Source: Clostridia bacterium (GTDB lineage: Bacteria > Bacillota > Clostridia > Oscillospirales > CAG-382). From it: a DNA stretch of 43,942 nucleotides. Position numbers and translations under genes: made by a program. The stretch is from contig JAFZDO010000011.1 of NCBI GenBank assembly GCA_017561145.1, positions 1 to 43,942 of the forward strand, in the 5' to 3' direction. The first letter of the stretch is position 1, and the number at the start of each line of letters is the position of its first letter. The notes below the pieces were generated by a model. That model saw only the letters and a list, made by a program, of their open reading frames with translations, did not search any database and had not been told where the DNA came from. This document shows positions 1 through 8,298 of the stretch, in pieces.

Positions 1-148
1 AGTAATCAAGGCTCCCGTAGTTGAAGAGCCCTCCAAGCCCGGCGACGATCCTGTTAAACCCGGCGACGCTTCCAGCATGATCATCTTCGCTATCATCGCT
101 CTCGTTGCTATCGCAGGCTCTGCAGTTGTTATTAAGACTCGTAAATAA
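1..148 (+). CDS. C-terminal fragment of a membrane-anchored surface protein
   Basis: Only the last 48 codons lie in the window. The reading frame starts at base 2 and ends at the TAA at 146-148. The visible protein is a Pro/Asp/Gly linker (repeats around PSKPGDDPVKPGD), then one hydrophobic segment of about 19 residues (SMIIFAIIALVAIAGSAVV), then the basic tail IKTRK. This spacer, membrane span and positive-tail layout is typical of C-terminal anchors of clostridial cell-surface proteins. No LPXTG sorting motif is visible; the PGD just before the span only resembles the weak TGD motifs seen in such anchors. The function of the missing ectodomain cannot be inferred. A strong hairpin terminator follows at once. 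Confidence 0.75.
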   Translation, partial: VIKAPVVEEPSKPGDDPVKPGDASSMIIFAIIALVAIAGSAVVIKTRK

Positions 149-162
149 GTTTTAATATAATT

Positions 163-195
163 AAAGAAGACGGTTAACCCCGTCTTCTTTTTTTT
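163..195 (+). terminator. Intrinsic terminator of the surface-protein gene
   Basis: An 11-bp perfect stem (AAAGAAGACGG at 163-173 with CCGTCTTCTTT at 180-190) with a 6-base loop is followed by a T tract. It lies 14 bases after the stop codon. Confidence 0.9.
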
Positions 196-229
196 GCTCT
201 TTTTTCGGACGCTCTTTTTGGTCATTTCC

Positions 230-258
230 TTGACAAAATGCAACGGCTCCATTATAAT
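230..258 (+). promoter_or_regulatory. Sigma-A promoter of the kinase gene
   Basis: Perfect consensus: TTGACA at 230-235, a 17-base spacer, TATAAT at 253-258. The predicted start lies about 36 bases before the TTG start codon. Confidence 0.85.
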
Positions 259-301
259 AAATGTGAACAAATATACATTATTATGTTAAGGGGGTCTTTT
301 C

Positions 302-2557
302 TTGAAATACTGTCCCTACTGTATGGAGCCCATATCGGACGACTACAGCTTTTGCACACGTTGCGGCAAAAATAAAAATCACATCGCCCCGATACATCAG
401 CTTTTGCCCGGTACGGTTTTACAAAACCGTTATCTTATCGGTGCGGCGCTTGGCGAGGGCGGTTTCGGTATAACGTATATCGGTCGTGACCTTAACCTTG
501 ATATGATCGTTGCCATTAAGGAATATTTCCCCAACGGCTACGTCAGCAGAAGCAACAAGCTTTCTTGTACCGTCGATCAGCCCACGACCACCGACAGAAA
601 AGAGTTTTTCGAAAAGGGCTGTGAAAAGTTCCTTCAGGAAGCACGTGTTCTTGCCAAATTTTCGAGCGAAGCGGGTATCGTTAACGTCCGCGACTTTTTC
701 GAGGCGAACAACACCGCTTATATAGTGATGGAATACCTTAAGGGCGAAACTCTCAAGGAGCATCTGAAGCGCCGCAAGCGTCTTGAACCGAGCGAGGTAT
801 TATCCATTCTTATGCCTGTAATGGCTTCGCTCAAAAAGGTGCATGCCGAAGGACTTATCCACCGCGACATCAGCCCCGATAACATCATGCTTATCCCCGG
901 CGGTGCGAAGCTGCTCGATTTCGGAGCGGCAAGAGATATTTCTTCGATGGGCAACAAGAGCCTTTCGATAATGCTCAAGCCCGGCTATGCCCCTGCGGAG
1001 CAATACCGCACTCACGGCGAGCAAGGACCTTGGACCGATATTTACGCGCTTTGCGCAACCGTTTATAAGTGTATCACCGGCATCACTCCCGATGATTCGA
1101 TCGACCGCAACTTTAACGACACCTTAAAATCCCCCTCGTCGCTCGGTATTGCCATCAACCCCTCGGTCGAAGCGGCTATACTCCACGGTCTTTCGATCGA
1201 CCACAGAAACAGATATCAGAATATCGACGAGCTTATAAAGGGCTTCAACGGTGCTCCCGTTCCCAACAAGCCCAATTCCGAAGGAACCGTGATCATCCCC
1301 AAAAGCCAAGCTAACGGTCAACCCGTCAACAACTCATCTCCTAACCTCAACTACAACCAAGGCGGTTCTTCAAATTACGGCGAATTCCGTCAGCCCCAAG
1401 CAGCCCCGCAACGTCCCGTTCAGCAACCCGTTCAACAGCCCGTTCAACGCCCCGTTCAGCAACCCGTTCAGCAACCCGTTCAACAGCCCGTTCAACAGCC
1501 CGTTCAACAGCCCGTTCAACAGCCCGTTCAACGCCCCGTTCAGCAACAGTTCGTACCGCAGCAACAGCCTCAACCCGTTTACCGTGCACAGCCTATGCCT
1601 GTTGCCCCCGTTGCGGCAATGCCTGCACGCGTGCTTAACAGATCTGCGTTTGCCGCACAGCCGGCTCCCGTCAATTTCGGCGCAGGAAGCATCTGGGGTC
1701 CGCTCGTTTACTGCTTCGTTGCAATTTTCTGCGGATTGATCAATCCTTCTATGTTCGGCTGGATATGTGCAGGTATCGCATTGACAGTCGGAATCTTCTC
1801 TGCGGTCTCCTTGCAGGTACGTGCAGTTCCGGTACTTGCAAAGGTGGCACGTTGGTCATGCTTCGCATGGCTTGCTTTTGTTCCGATTCTGGCAGCGTTC
1901 GGCCCCATCGAGCTTTTCGAGTTCGATACACCGATAATCGAGCTTTACGAATACGTTGATGAAGGTGCCGCTACGTTAATATGCAATATAGCGTACGTTG
2001 CGCAGATCATGTTCGCATTTGCGGGCGTAGGCGCTTATTTCAAGCGTTGTATGCAAAGCACGTCCGCGATCACTCAATTAAGAGTTTCTTCGATCACGGG
2101 TGCGATCGTGGGACTGTCGTTCATTACTCTCGCAGCCGCTAACGGATTGCCGATAGCGACCTACTTCCTTTTCGAATCGACAATGGTGCTCCAGCCGATC
2201 GGATTTATCCTGGTTTGGCTCGTTCCTGTCTTGCATATCACACTTCCCGAAAAGCATATCCCCAACGTGATATGGTTAATTCTTAAGATCTTTGCCATCA
2301 TAATGGTCGTATTCTTCGGCATCATCCTCTTCGACTGCGTGATATATATGATCACCGACGAAAGCTTTACAAACGTTGCCGATTACTCGATGCTTTATGA
2401 AGCCTTCTACTCCTTTGAAATACAAGTTGAGGAAATAACCTATTTCCCCTATTTCTATTACGTACTCAGCCAGCTTATTATAGAGTTCCTCTATTTCACG
2501 GCAATGATATTCAATATTGATATTTCGCATTCGAACATTTTCAAGAAGTCACGCTAA
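302..2557 (+). CDS. Zinc-ribbon Ser/Thr protein kinase with Pro/Gln repeat and multi-pass membrane domain
   Basis: This is a 751-residue Hanks-type (PknB-like) kinase. A zinc ribbon comes first, with C4, C7, C18 and C21. The kinase domain spans about residues 43-310: glycine loop GEGGFG at 51-56, catalytic lysine in VAIKEYFP (K73), HRD at 187-189 inside HRDISPDN, and DFG at 206-208. A low-complexity linker follows with 11 tandem PVQQ/PVQR units (residues 372-415), then about eight hydrophobic spans from residue 464 to the end. The kinase therefore faces the cytoplasm and is tethered by the C-terminal membrane region. The TTG start is supported by AAGGGGG at 288-294, 7 bases upstream, and the zinc ribbon starts directly at it. 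The gene is monocistronic. A PP2C phosphatase at 25816 is a possible antagonist, but it is not adjacent. The membrane part has no family I can name. Confidence 0.9.
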   Translation: MKYCPYCMEPISDDYSFCTRCGKNKNHIAPIHQLLPGTVLQNRYLIGAALGEGGFGITYIGRDLNLDMIVAIKEYFPNGYVSRSNKLSCTVDQPTTTDRKEFFEKGCEKFLQEARVLAKFSSEAGIVNVRDFFEANNTAYIVMEYLKGETLKEHLKRRKRLEPSEVLSILMPVMASLKKVHAEGLIHRDISPDNIMLIPGGAKLLDFGAARDISSMGNKSLSIMLKPGYAPAEQYRTHGEQGPWTDIYALCATVYKCITGITPDDSIDRNFNDTLKSPSSLGIAINPSVEAAILHGLSIDHRNRYQNIDELIKGFNGAPVPNKPNSEGTVIIPKSQANGQPVNNSSPNLNYNQGGSSNYGEFRQPQAAPQRPVQQPVQQPVQRPVQQPVQQPVQQPVQQPVQQPVQQPVQRPVQQQFVPQQQPQPVYRAQPMPVAPVAAMPARVLNRSAFAAQPAPVNFGAGSIWGPLVYCFVAIFCGLINPSMFGWICAGIALTVGIFSAVSLQVRAVPVLAKVARWSCFAWLAFVPILAAFGPIELFEFDTPIIELYEYVDEGAATLICNIAYVAQIMFAFAGVGAYFKRCMQSTSAITQLRVSSITGAIVGLSFITLAAANGLPIATYFLFESTMVLQPIGFILVWLVPVLHITLPEKHIPNVIWLILKIFAIIMVVFFGIILFDCVIYMITDESFTNVADYSMLYEAFYSFEIQVEEITYFPYFYYVLSQLIIEFLYFTAMIFNIDISHSNIFKKSR
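1415..1546 (+). repeat. 12-bp in-frame tandem repeat (PVQQ/PVQR), 11 units
   Basis: Eleven consecutive 12-base units (cccgttcaacag, cccgttcagcaa and close variants) encode PVQQ or PVQR. They form the flexible linker between the kinase and membrane domains. Near-identical units of this type can gain or lose copies by slippage without breaking the frame. Confidence 0.95.
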
Positions 2558-2560
2558 AGC

Positions 2561-2589
2561 AAAAAGGTGTCCAGATGGACACCTTTTTT
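2561..2589. terminator. Bidirectional terminator between kinase and GH2 genes
   Basis: AAAAAGGTGTCC (2561-2572) pairs with GGACACCTTTTT (2577-2588) around the loop AGAT. T tracts on both strands let it serve both convergent genes. It overlaps the stop codon of the GH2 gene. Confidence 0.9.
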
Positions 2590-4294
2590 ATTGCTTTTCA
2601 AATGCGGAAAAGATTTCGTCGGCAACCCTTTTCATAACGTCGGGGCTTACCTTCAAGACCCTTCGGTCGTAGGTCAAAAGTCCGTTTGTTTCATCCTCAA
2701 CGTCGCTTACCTGAGTGTAAACCGTGGCGCAAAGTCCCTTTTCTATCGCAGGGATGACCTCGTTTTCATAAAGGCTTACAAGCGCGTCTTCGTAATCGCG
2801 TAGGTATTGGAACGTCCTATATCCGTAATTGTTTGAAAGGTTGAATATATGACCCTCGACGCGGTGGGAATATCCTCCGAATTCGGACAGCACTATCGGC
2901 TTGTCGGATTTTTTAAGCTTTATCTTCTTGAAATAGATATGCTCACTCTCTACGTCGGTCTTCTTTGCCTTGAACCAACCCGAGGTGGTATCGAAAATAC
3001 GCGTTTTATCGAGCGGCTTTAGTTCATCGTAGCAATTATCCGCGTCAAATTGCCCCCAGCCCTCGTTGAATATCGTGTAATAAACAACGCTCGGATGGTT
3101 GTAAAGCGTTTTGATTATTCCCTTTGCGGTATCGAGGAAAAATCCGCGTCTTAATTCCGACGCCTTATGACTTATCCCCCTGCGGAGGAAAACAGTAGGA
3201 AGTGCAGTATCGATCAAAAAGCTGTATTTTCCGTTGTTGATAAAATCCTGCCAAACGAGCATACCGTGAACGTCGCAGTAGTAATAGAAAAGCTCGGGTT
3301 CAAGCTTGATATGCTTTCGAAGCATATTAAATCCGCATTGCTTCATACGGACGATATCGTCCTCAAAGCCTTTGGGCGTTGCGGGCAAAAATATGCCGTC
3401 GGGGAAATAGCCTTGGTCGAGCAAGCCGTGCATAAATATCGGCTTTCCGTTAAGGCAGATAAGCTTTTTGCCGTTTATCTCTTTGATCTCGACCGTACGC
3501 ACGCCGAAATAGGATTCGACCCTATCCTCACCCGAAATAACCGAAAAACGGTAAAGATGCGGATCATCGGGCGTCCAAAGGACGGGATCGTCGATATCGA
3601 TTCGAATCTTTTCGCCCTTGAAGGAATATTCATTTTCGCCGAGAACGACCGTCTTTTCATCTTCGCCGCCGAAAACCTCAATATCAACGCCCTTTAAATC
3701 GGGTGTGATCTTTATATCCGTGATATATTTTTCGGGTACGCTTTCAAGCCAAACCGTTTGCCAAAGACCGCTGACCTTCGTATACCACATACCGCCGCGA
3801 TTTTTCGTTTGCTTTCCGTAAGGCATATTAATATCGAGATCGTCCCTTGCAACGATTCGAAGCGAATTTTCACCGTCACAGAGAAGCTCGGTAATATCGC
3901 TCGACGAGGGCAGATATCCGCCTACCCAACCGACGTTTTTTCCGTTAACAAAAAGATCCGCCCATTGATCGCAAGCACCGATATGCAAAATTATACGTCC
4001 CTTGTTGAACCCGTCGGGCAATGTGATTTTTCTTTCATACCAAATAAGGTCGCCGTCATTAATATCGATCTTCACACCCGAAATTCGGCTTTCGGGCACA
4101 AAGGGGACGAGAATTTGACCGTCGTAGGTGATATCTCCATTGTTCCTTATACTGAAATCCCAATATCCGTTAAGACAAAGGTAAGAATCTCTTTTTAACT
4201 GCGGACGGGGATATTCCGAAAATGGAACGGTTTCGTTTTTTAATTCGGCTTCATATTCTGTATATAAATCTACCGTTTCGGTCTTCTTTGCCAT
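2588..4294 (-). CDS. Glycoside hydrolase family 2 protein (beta-galactosidase/beta-glucuronidase type)
   Basis: This is a 568-residue retaining beta-glycosidase. The N-terminal sugar-binding jelly roll (GYWDF, then HIGACDQWADLFVNG and the GGYLPSSSDIT region) is followed by an Ig-like domain and a TIM barrel. The barrel carries NEGW, whose E411 is the expected acid/base, and SEFGG, whose E471 is the expected nucleophile. At under 600 residues it is the compact three-domain form. No signal peptide is seen, so it is probably cytoplasmic and acts on imported oligosaccharides or glycosides. I chose the ATG at 4294 because AGGAG (4304-4308, minus strand) is 9 bases upstream of it; an in-frame ATG at 4303 directly abuts AGGAG and is too close. 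The substrate cannot be read from sequence. The gene is monocistronic. Confidence 0.88.
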   Translation of the reverse strand: MAKKTETVDLYTEYEAELKNETVPFSEYPRPQLKRDSYLCLNGYWDFSIRNNGDITYDGQILVPFVPESRISGVKIDINDGDLIWYERKITLPDGFNKGRIILHIGACDQWADLFVNGKNVGWVGGYLPSSSDITELLCDGENSLRIVARDDLDINMPYGKQTKNRGGMWYTKVSGLWQTVWLESVPEKYITDIKITPDLKGVDIEVFGGEDEKTVVLGENEYSFKGEKIRIDIDDPVLWTPDDPHLYRFSVISGEDRVESYFGVRTVEIKEINGKKLICLNGKPIFMHGLLDQGYFPDGIFLPATPKGFEDDIVRMKQCGFNMLRKHIKLEPELFYYYCDVHGMLVWQDFINNGKYSFLIDTALPTVFLRRGISHKASELRRGFFLDTAKGIIKTLYNHPSVVYYTIFNEGWGQFDADNCYDELKPLDKTRIFDTTSGWFKAKKTDVESEHIYFKKIKLKKSDKPIVLSEFGGYSHRVEGHIFNLSNNYGYRTFQYLRDYEDALVSLYENEVIPAIEKGLCATVYTQVSDVEDETNGLLTYDRRVLKVSPDVMKRVADEIFSAFEKQ

Positions 4295-4323
4295 ATTTTT
4301 CATCTCCTAAAATTACACGAACT

Positions 4324-4352
4324 ATTATACACCGATGAATATCATTTTGCAA
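4324..4352 (-). promoter_or_regulatory. Promoter of the GH2 gene
   Basis: On the minus strand: TTGCAA (4347-4352), a 17-base spacer ending in GGTG, TATAAT (4324-4329). Confidence 0.75.
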
Positions 4353-4396
4353 CCTATTAATTGTGGATTAAGAAACAATGAATTGTTTGTAAACTG

Positions 4397-4425
4397 TTGC
4401 AATTTATACTCGGATATGGTAATAT
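4397..4425 (+). promoter_or_regulatory. Promoter of the GT80-like lipoprotein gene
   Basis: TTGCAA (4397-4402), a 17-base spacer, TAATAT (4420-4425). It is divergent from the GH2 promoter; the two -35 boxes are 44 bases apart and share the same hexamer. Confidence 0.6.
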
Positions 4426-4470
4426 TATGTTGGATTAAGTCAATCAACATTAAACAGGAGAAAAACGATC

Positions 4471-6195
4471 ATGAAAAAATCTTTTGCTATCCTTGCACTG
4501 ATCCTTGCTTTTTCAATGCTCTTTTCGGCTTGCACCGAAGGAACTGTTGAAGTAAGCACCATTCATTCCGATTTCGTTTGCGTTTTCGTTATCAATCAGG
4601 TTAACGAAGACCAGAAGCTCAACGTTTCCTACAACAGCGACGAAGCTATCGAAAAGGTTGAAATTACCGTTAAGCATGGCGAACAAGTAGTTTCCAACAA
4701 CGTTTTCGAAGGCGATGCGCTTAAGGAAAACAACGTTACCGTTGACGCATATTACGGTAAGCATACCGTGAATATCCGCGCTACCTCCGAAAACGGCGGC
4801 GTCGCAGAGGTATTCAAGGAGGTTTCTCTTTCTGCGAGTGAATACGTTATCGCGCCTATTTCCGGCTCGATGCCCCAGCTTTATTTCACTCTTAATATGA
4901 ATGAGATCACCAACGATCATCAGATCCCCGCATTCGTTTGGCTTGCGCGTCCCGACAGCTGGAACTGGGATAAGCTTCCCGAAAACGTTTATGCAATGCC
5001 CAACGCTCCTATCGAAGAGGTTCTCACCCACAACAATTACGACAAGATGGTCGAAGCAACCGATGCTTACATCGAAGAGCTTTACAGCATCAACAGCGGC
5101 TCGAAGTTCAATCTTTATATCAACGACTACAACTCCTACCTCTATTTGAAGCTCTTGGCAGGTAACGGCATCCCCGAAAGCAACTATTACGTTACCCTCC
5201 TTTCCGACGGCGGCGCTTCCTACAAGTCCTTCAACGAAGCGTTCAATATCGAAGAAGAAGGCTTTGACGCAGACGCTAAGTATGCCGATATGGCTGCAAA
5301 GCTTCAAACCCTTTACACCGAGGTACGCGAAGCTAAAGATTACAACGGCGACGGAAGCAAATTCTCGATCGACGGCAACGCGTTCAGACAGTATTCCTAC
5401 GTTGCCGCTAAGGAAATGAACAACGTTGAATGGTGGATCCTCCGTCCGAGATCCGGCGTTCTTTGCTCCCCCGATGAAGAATTCATCAATATGGTTCTTA
5501 ACGACGACAAAAAAGAAGGTGTTATCGAAGAACGTAACTTCGCTAACCCTCTTAAGGGAATGACCGACGACGAAAAGACCGCTCTTAAATCGCTTTACAA
5601 CTTCAACAACGAAATGTTTGAAGCGGCTGACGAAGCGAACAAGAAGGCGATGATGATCCTCGGCTCGTGGGCTTACGCTGAAAACGAACCCGATTTCAAC
5701 GACTACGTAAATCTTGTTAAGGCATATTACGGCGAAGAAGAATTCGTTTACTACTATAAGGGACACCCCAACACCCCCACCAGCAACCATCCCGACAAGC
5801 AGGATCAGCTCGAAGATCTCGACCTTATCGACGTTGAATCCTCGATCAACGCAGAGCTTATCCTCTTCTTCTACCCCGACATTTATATGTGCGGCTACAA
5901 CTCCTCGACCTTTATGTCGGTCGAAAGCCCCGAAATGGCTTGCGCGATGTTCAATATGACCTATGAACAGGCAAAAGCAAACGAAGGCACCGAGGGTTAT
6001 CGCGAGCTTATCGGTATTTATCTCTCGAAGATCACCGCTGAATCGGCTTATGCAAAGCATTGCGACCTCGAAGAAGGCAACTTCTATCTCGTTGAATTCA
6101 ACAACGAAGAATCCAATGCCGCTTACGGTATCTATAACGCAGAGGAAAACACCTTTAAGTATTACACCGCAGAAGGTGCAGAAACCACCAAATAA
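4471..6195 (+). CDS. Surface lipoprotein with GT80 (PM0188-type) sialyltransferase-like domain
   Basis: This 574-residue protein starts with a lipoprotein signal peptide and a lipobox ending at C21 (LFSAC), so it should be lipid-anchored outside the cell. RBS AGGAG lies 10 bases before the ATG. The C-terminal two thirds carry, in order and with sensible spacing, the motifs of family GT80 sialyltransferases as in Pasteurella PmST1 (PF11477): an Asp in LLSDGGASY (D246, general base), KGHP (H432, general acid), INAEL (E462) and a serine pair in GYNSSTF (S478, S479, nucleotide phosphate binding). The spacings here are 186, 30 and 16 residues; in PmST1 (D141, H311, E338, S355) they are 170, 27 and 17. 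About 140 residues precede the domain and may be a beta-rich spacer. Transferase activity outside a Gram-positive cell is puzzling because CMP-sialate is cytoplasmic. It may use another donor, act as a hydrolase or trans-sialidase, or only bind glycans. The gene is monocistronic. Domain assignment is from remembered motifs. Confidence 0.72.
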   Translation: MKKSFAILALILAFSMLFSACTEGTVEVSTIHSDFVCVFVINQVNEDQKLNVSYNSDEAIEKVEITVKHGEQVVSNNVFEGDALKENNVTVDAYYGKHTVNIRATSENGGVAEVFKEVSLSASEYVIAPISGSMPQLYFTLNMNEITNDHQIPAFVWLARPDSWNWDKLPENVYAMPNAPIEEVLTHNNYDKMVEATDAYIEELYSINSGSKFNLYINDYNSYLYLKLLAGNGIPESNYYVTLLSDGGASYKSFNEAFNIEEEGFDADAKYADMAAKLQTLYTEVREAKDYNGDGSKFSIDGNAFRQYSYVAAKEMNNVEWWILRPRSGVLCSPDEEFINMVLNDDKKEGVIEERNFANPLKGMTDDEKTALKSLYNFNNEMFEAADEANKKAMMILGSWAYAENEPDFNDYVNLVKAYYGEEEFVYYYKGHPNTPTSNHPDKQDQLEDLDLIDVESSINAELILFFYPDIYMCGYNSSTFMSVESPEMACAMFNMTYEQAKANEGTEGYRELIGIYLSKITAESAYAKHCDLEEGNFYLVEFNNEESNAAYGIYNAEENTFKYYTAEGAETTK

Positions 6196-6202
6196 GTAAA
6201 AT

Positions 6203-6252
6203 AAAAAAAGAAAACTCGCAGAGATTTGAATCTCTGCGAGTTTTCTTTTTTT
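6203..6252. terminator. Bidirectional terminator
   Basis: A stem of about 14 bp (AAAACTCGCAGAGA at 6211-6224 with its complement at 6231-6244) is flanked by A and T tracts. It serves the lipoprotein gene and the convergent RACo gene, and overlaps the RACo stop codon. Confidence 0.92.
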
Positions 6253-7711
6253 ATTCAAAATCGATCGCACTTATAAATCTGTTGTAAAACTGCTCGCTTC
6301 CGCCCAATTGAATATGCTTTGAATTTTTTGCGATATATTCTGCCTTTTTGATGTTCGCACTGTCAAAAAGGATGTCTGCCGCGCCCTTTAAAGCCGCGTT
6401 TCCGATGGATTTTGCTTTATCTTCAAGCCCCTTGGGTATCAAGCCGATCCTTACCGCCGACGGAATCGAAAGATTACTGCCGAACGAGCCCGCTATTAAA
6501 AATTCGTCGATATCGTTAATTTTCGTATCGGTCGATTCAAGAAGCGTTTCGATTCCGGCGCGTATCGCCGCCTTTGCAAGCTGTAACGCGCGGATATCGT
6601 CCTGCGTAAGCTCGATATCGTTTCCGTTTGCGGTCAATATAAGCGTCTTTTCGGCATAGCCGGTTTTGTCGATATACCCAAGCTCCAAAAACGAAGCGAC
6701 CGCGTCGATAAGTCCCGTACCGTTAATGCCGATAGCGGCTTCGTTGCCGACCGTTTCGGCAATAGGCATGCCATTTTCAACTCTTACCCTATTCACCGCA
6801 CCGCGAATATTCTGACAGCCGCAGCTTATCTGACCTCCCTCAAAGGCAGGGCCTGCCGCCGCAGAGGTAGTGATAAGAGAACCGTTTTTCCATAACGCCA
6901 TCTCGCCGTTCGTACCGATGTCGCAAAGAAGAACCGTCTTGTCACCCTCGCACATTCCCGACGAAAGAACGGCGCAGGTAATATCACCACCGACGTACGC
7001 GTTCATACAAGGAGTTAAATAGGTTTTTTCGTCAAGCCAAGCTCCGAAAAGCTCGTCCGCTTCGAAGGGATAGACCGAGATAGATTCGGGATTGCGGTTT
7101 GTTAAAAAGTACATCATCGCGGTGTTGCCCGTGATAATTACGCGGTTGATATCATTTTTTGAACGGTCAACGCTAACGCATAAACGCGTCGCCAAATCAT
7201 CGATACATTCAACGATTTTTCCGCGCAACGCTTCCCCTTTACCGCGCAAAGCGGCATCTATCCTGCCGATAACGTCGGCAGAAATACTGCTTTGCGGATT
7301 CAAAGCAAAAGACTCGCCCAACAGCTTACCGTCACCGTCAAAAAGCTTCAAAACGACCGTCGTCGTGCCGATATCTATCGCCGCACCAAGACCCGACCAA
7401 TCGCTTTTCTTTTCATACCCTTTTGCTTCATCGCTCTTATCGAAAACGTATTTACCGCGTTTTAATTCAACGAAAGCATCACCGAGCAGTCTTGTTCTGC
7501 AGGAAAGACGAGTTTCAAGCTCGACTTCCCTATCGTCGGGCGGAGTAATCTCGCCGTTTACGTCAACGGCACATTTACCGCAAACGCCCTTACCGCCGCA
7601 CGGCGAAATAACGGCAAAACCGTTTTCTGCCAAAACGTCACGCAAGATCGGCGTACCGAAAAATTCAACGGTTATTACATTTTCGCTGTTTTTTATCGTC
7701 AGGTACGGCAT
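6251..7711 (-). CDS. RACo/RamA-type reductive activator of corrinoid proteins (2Fe-2S ferredoxin plus ASKHA ATPase)
   Basis: This 486-residue protein has an N-terminal plant-type 2Fe-2S ferredoxin domain with cluster ligands C38, C44, C47 and C71 (PCGGKGVCGKC, then LSC). A linker and an ASKHA-type nucleotide-binding domain with AIDIGTTT and CDIGTNGEM follow, matching the DUF4445/RACo C-terminal family. Such proteins couple ATP hydrolysis to reduction of inactive Co(II) corrinoids in methyltransferase systems. I chose the ATG at 7711 because a GGGGGGAG Shine-Dalgarno precedes it and a longer in-frame start reaches back over the promoter. No corrinoid protein, methyltransferase or uroporphyrinogen-decarboxylase-like partner is nearby, so its target lies elsewhere. 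It is cytoplasmic and transcribed alone. Confidence 0.88.
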   Translation of the reverse strand: MPYLTIKNSENVITVEFFGTPILRDVLAENGFAVISPCGGKGVCGKCAVDVNGEITPPDDREVELETRLSCRTRLLGDAFVELKRGKYVFDKSDEAKGYEKKSDWSGLGAAIDIGTTTVVLKLFDGDGKLLGESFALNPQSSISADVIGRIDAALRGKGEALRGKIVECIDDLATRLCVSVDRSKNDINRVIITGNTAMMYFLTNRNPESISVYPFEADELFGAWLDEKTYLTPCMNAYVGGDITCAVLSSGMCEGDKTVLLCDIGTNGEMALWKNGSLITTSAAAGPAFEGGQISCGCQNIRGAVNRVRVENGMPIAETVGNEAAIGINGTGLIDAVASFLELGYIDKTGYAEKTLILTANGNDIELTQDDIRALQLAKAAIRAGIETLLESTDTKINDIDEFLIAGSFGSNLSIPSAVRIGLIPKGLEDKAKSIGNAALKGAADILFDSANIKKAEYIAKNSKHIQLGGSEQFYNRFISAIDFE

Positions 7712-7742
7712 ATTTCTCCCCCCATTGCGGTTTATTAAGAAT

Positions 7743-7771
7743 ATTATAGCGAAAGCAAGAAGAAAAATCAA
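7743..7771 (-). promoter_or_regulatory. Promoter of the RACo gene
   Basis: Minus strand: TTGATT (7766-7771), a 17-base spacer, TATAAT (7743-7748), about 30 bases before the chosen start. Confidence 0.7.
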
Positions 7772-7826
7772 TATTTCTTTCGATTTAAGGGCTTTTCATA
7801 TCATACCCCGACGCAAAATACAAGTC

Positions 7827-7854
7827 TTGTTTTAAAGTTTTTTTCAAATATAAT
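7827..7854 (+). promoter_or_regulatory. Promoter of the DUF6323/DUF6179 pair
   Basis: TTGTTT (7827-7832), a 16-base spacer, TATAAT (7849-7854). The -35 box is weak. Confidence 0.5.
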
Positions 7855-7872
7855 AGTTTTTGAGGTGATGAT

Positions 7873-8298
7873 ATGAGCAGGCTTGAATTATTCAAATCAA
7901 ACGGACTGATGCTACGAAACGCAAGCAACATACTTAAATATAACGAAATAAGTAAAAATTTCGGACTCGTGCTTACGCAAAAGCAAGCGTTAATGCTCGC
8001 ATACGTGCGTGCCGACGAGCTTAGATACCACGGCAGACTCGAATTCGGCGAGGGAATATTCGGCAAGCTTATCGAATCCTTTTGCGATTCGCCTTACATA
8101 ACACAGCAAAGCTATTTTGAAACGCTTTGTGCATTGACCGAAATATTTTATTACTATAAAAACGAAACCGAGGAATATTTAAGCGATGCCGAGCTGATCG
8201 ACTGTATGAAACGATATTTCAACGGAAGCTGTAAAGGCTCGACCGAGCTGCTTTCAACGCGCGAAATGGATGAATTGGCGAGGAATTTAAAGCGATGA
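7873..8298 (+). CDS. DUF6323 family protein
   Basis: This 141-residue soluble, helical protein matches the Firmicutes DUF6323 family as I remember it: an N-terminal LTxKQALMLA-type segment, a conserved RADELRYHGRLEFGEGIFGK block, then CDSPYI and the IFYYYKNET block. No catalytic motif, signal peptide or membrane span is visible. RBS GAGGTGATG lies just upstream of the ATG. Its stop overlaps the next start by four bases (ATGA), so translation is coupled to the DUF6179-like gene. In other Firmicutes the two families tend to occur side by side. Their role is unknown. Confidence 0.7.
   Translation: MSRLELFKSNGLMLRNASNILKYNEISKNFGLVLTQKQALMLAYVRADELRYHGRLEFGEGIFGKLIESFCDSPYITQQSYFETLCALTEIFYYYKNETEEYLSDAELIDCMKRYFNGSCKGSTELLSTREMDELARNLKR

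Noticed and set aside
1415-1546. Possible CRISPR-like or minisatellite array
   Set aside because: The units are 12 bases, contiguous with no spacers, and in frame inside the kinase gene; they encode PVQQ/PVQR.
4513-6270. 585-codon open frame on the minus strand opposite the GT80-like lipoprotein
   Set aside because: It is a shadow caused by codon bias of the plus-strand gene. It has no RBS or family motif and has valine/phenylalanine-rich low-complexity composition; the plus strand has promoter, RBS, signal peptide and active-site motifs.
7092-7835. 247-codon plus-strand frame opposite the 5' part of the RACo gene
   Set aside because: It runs antisense through the ferredoxin domain and has no RBS or recognisable domain; it is a codon-bias shadow.
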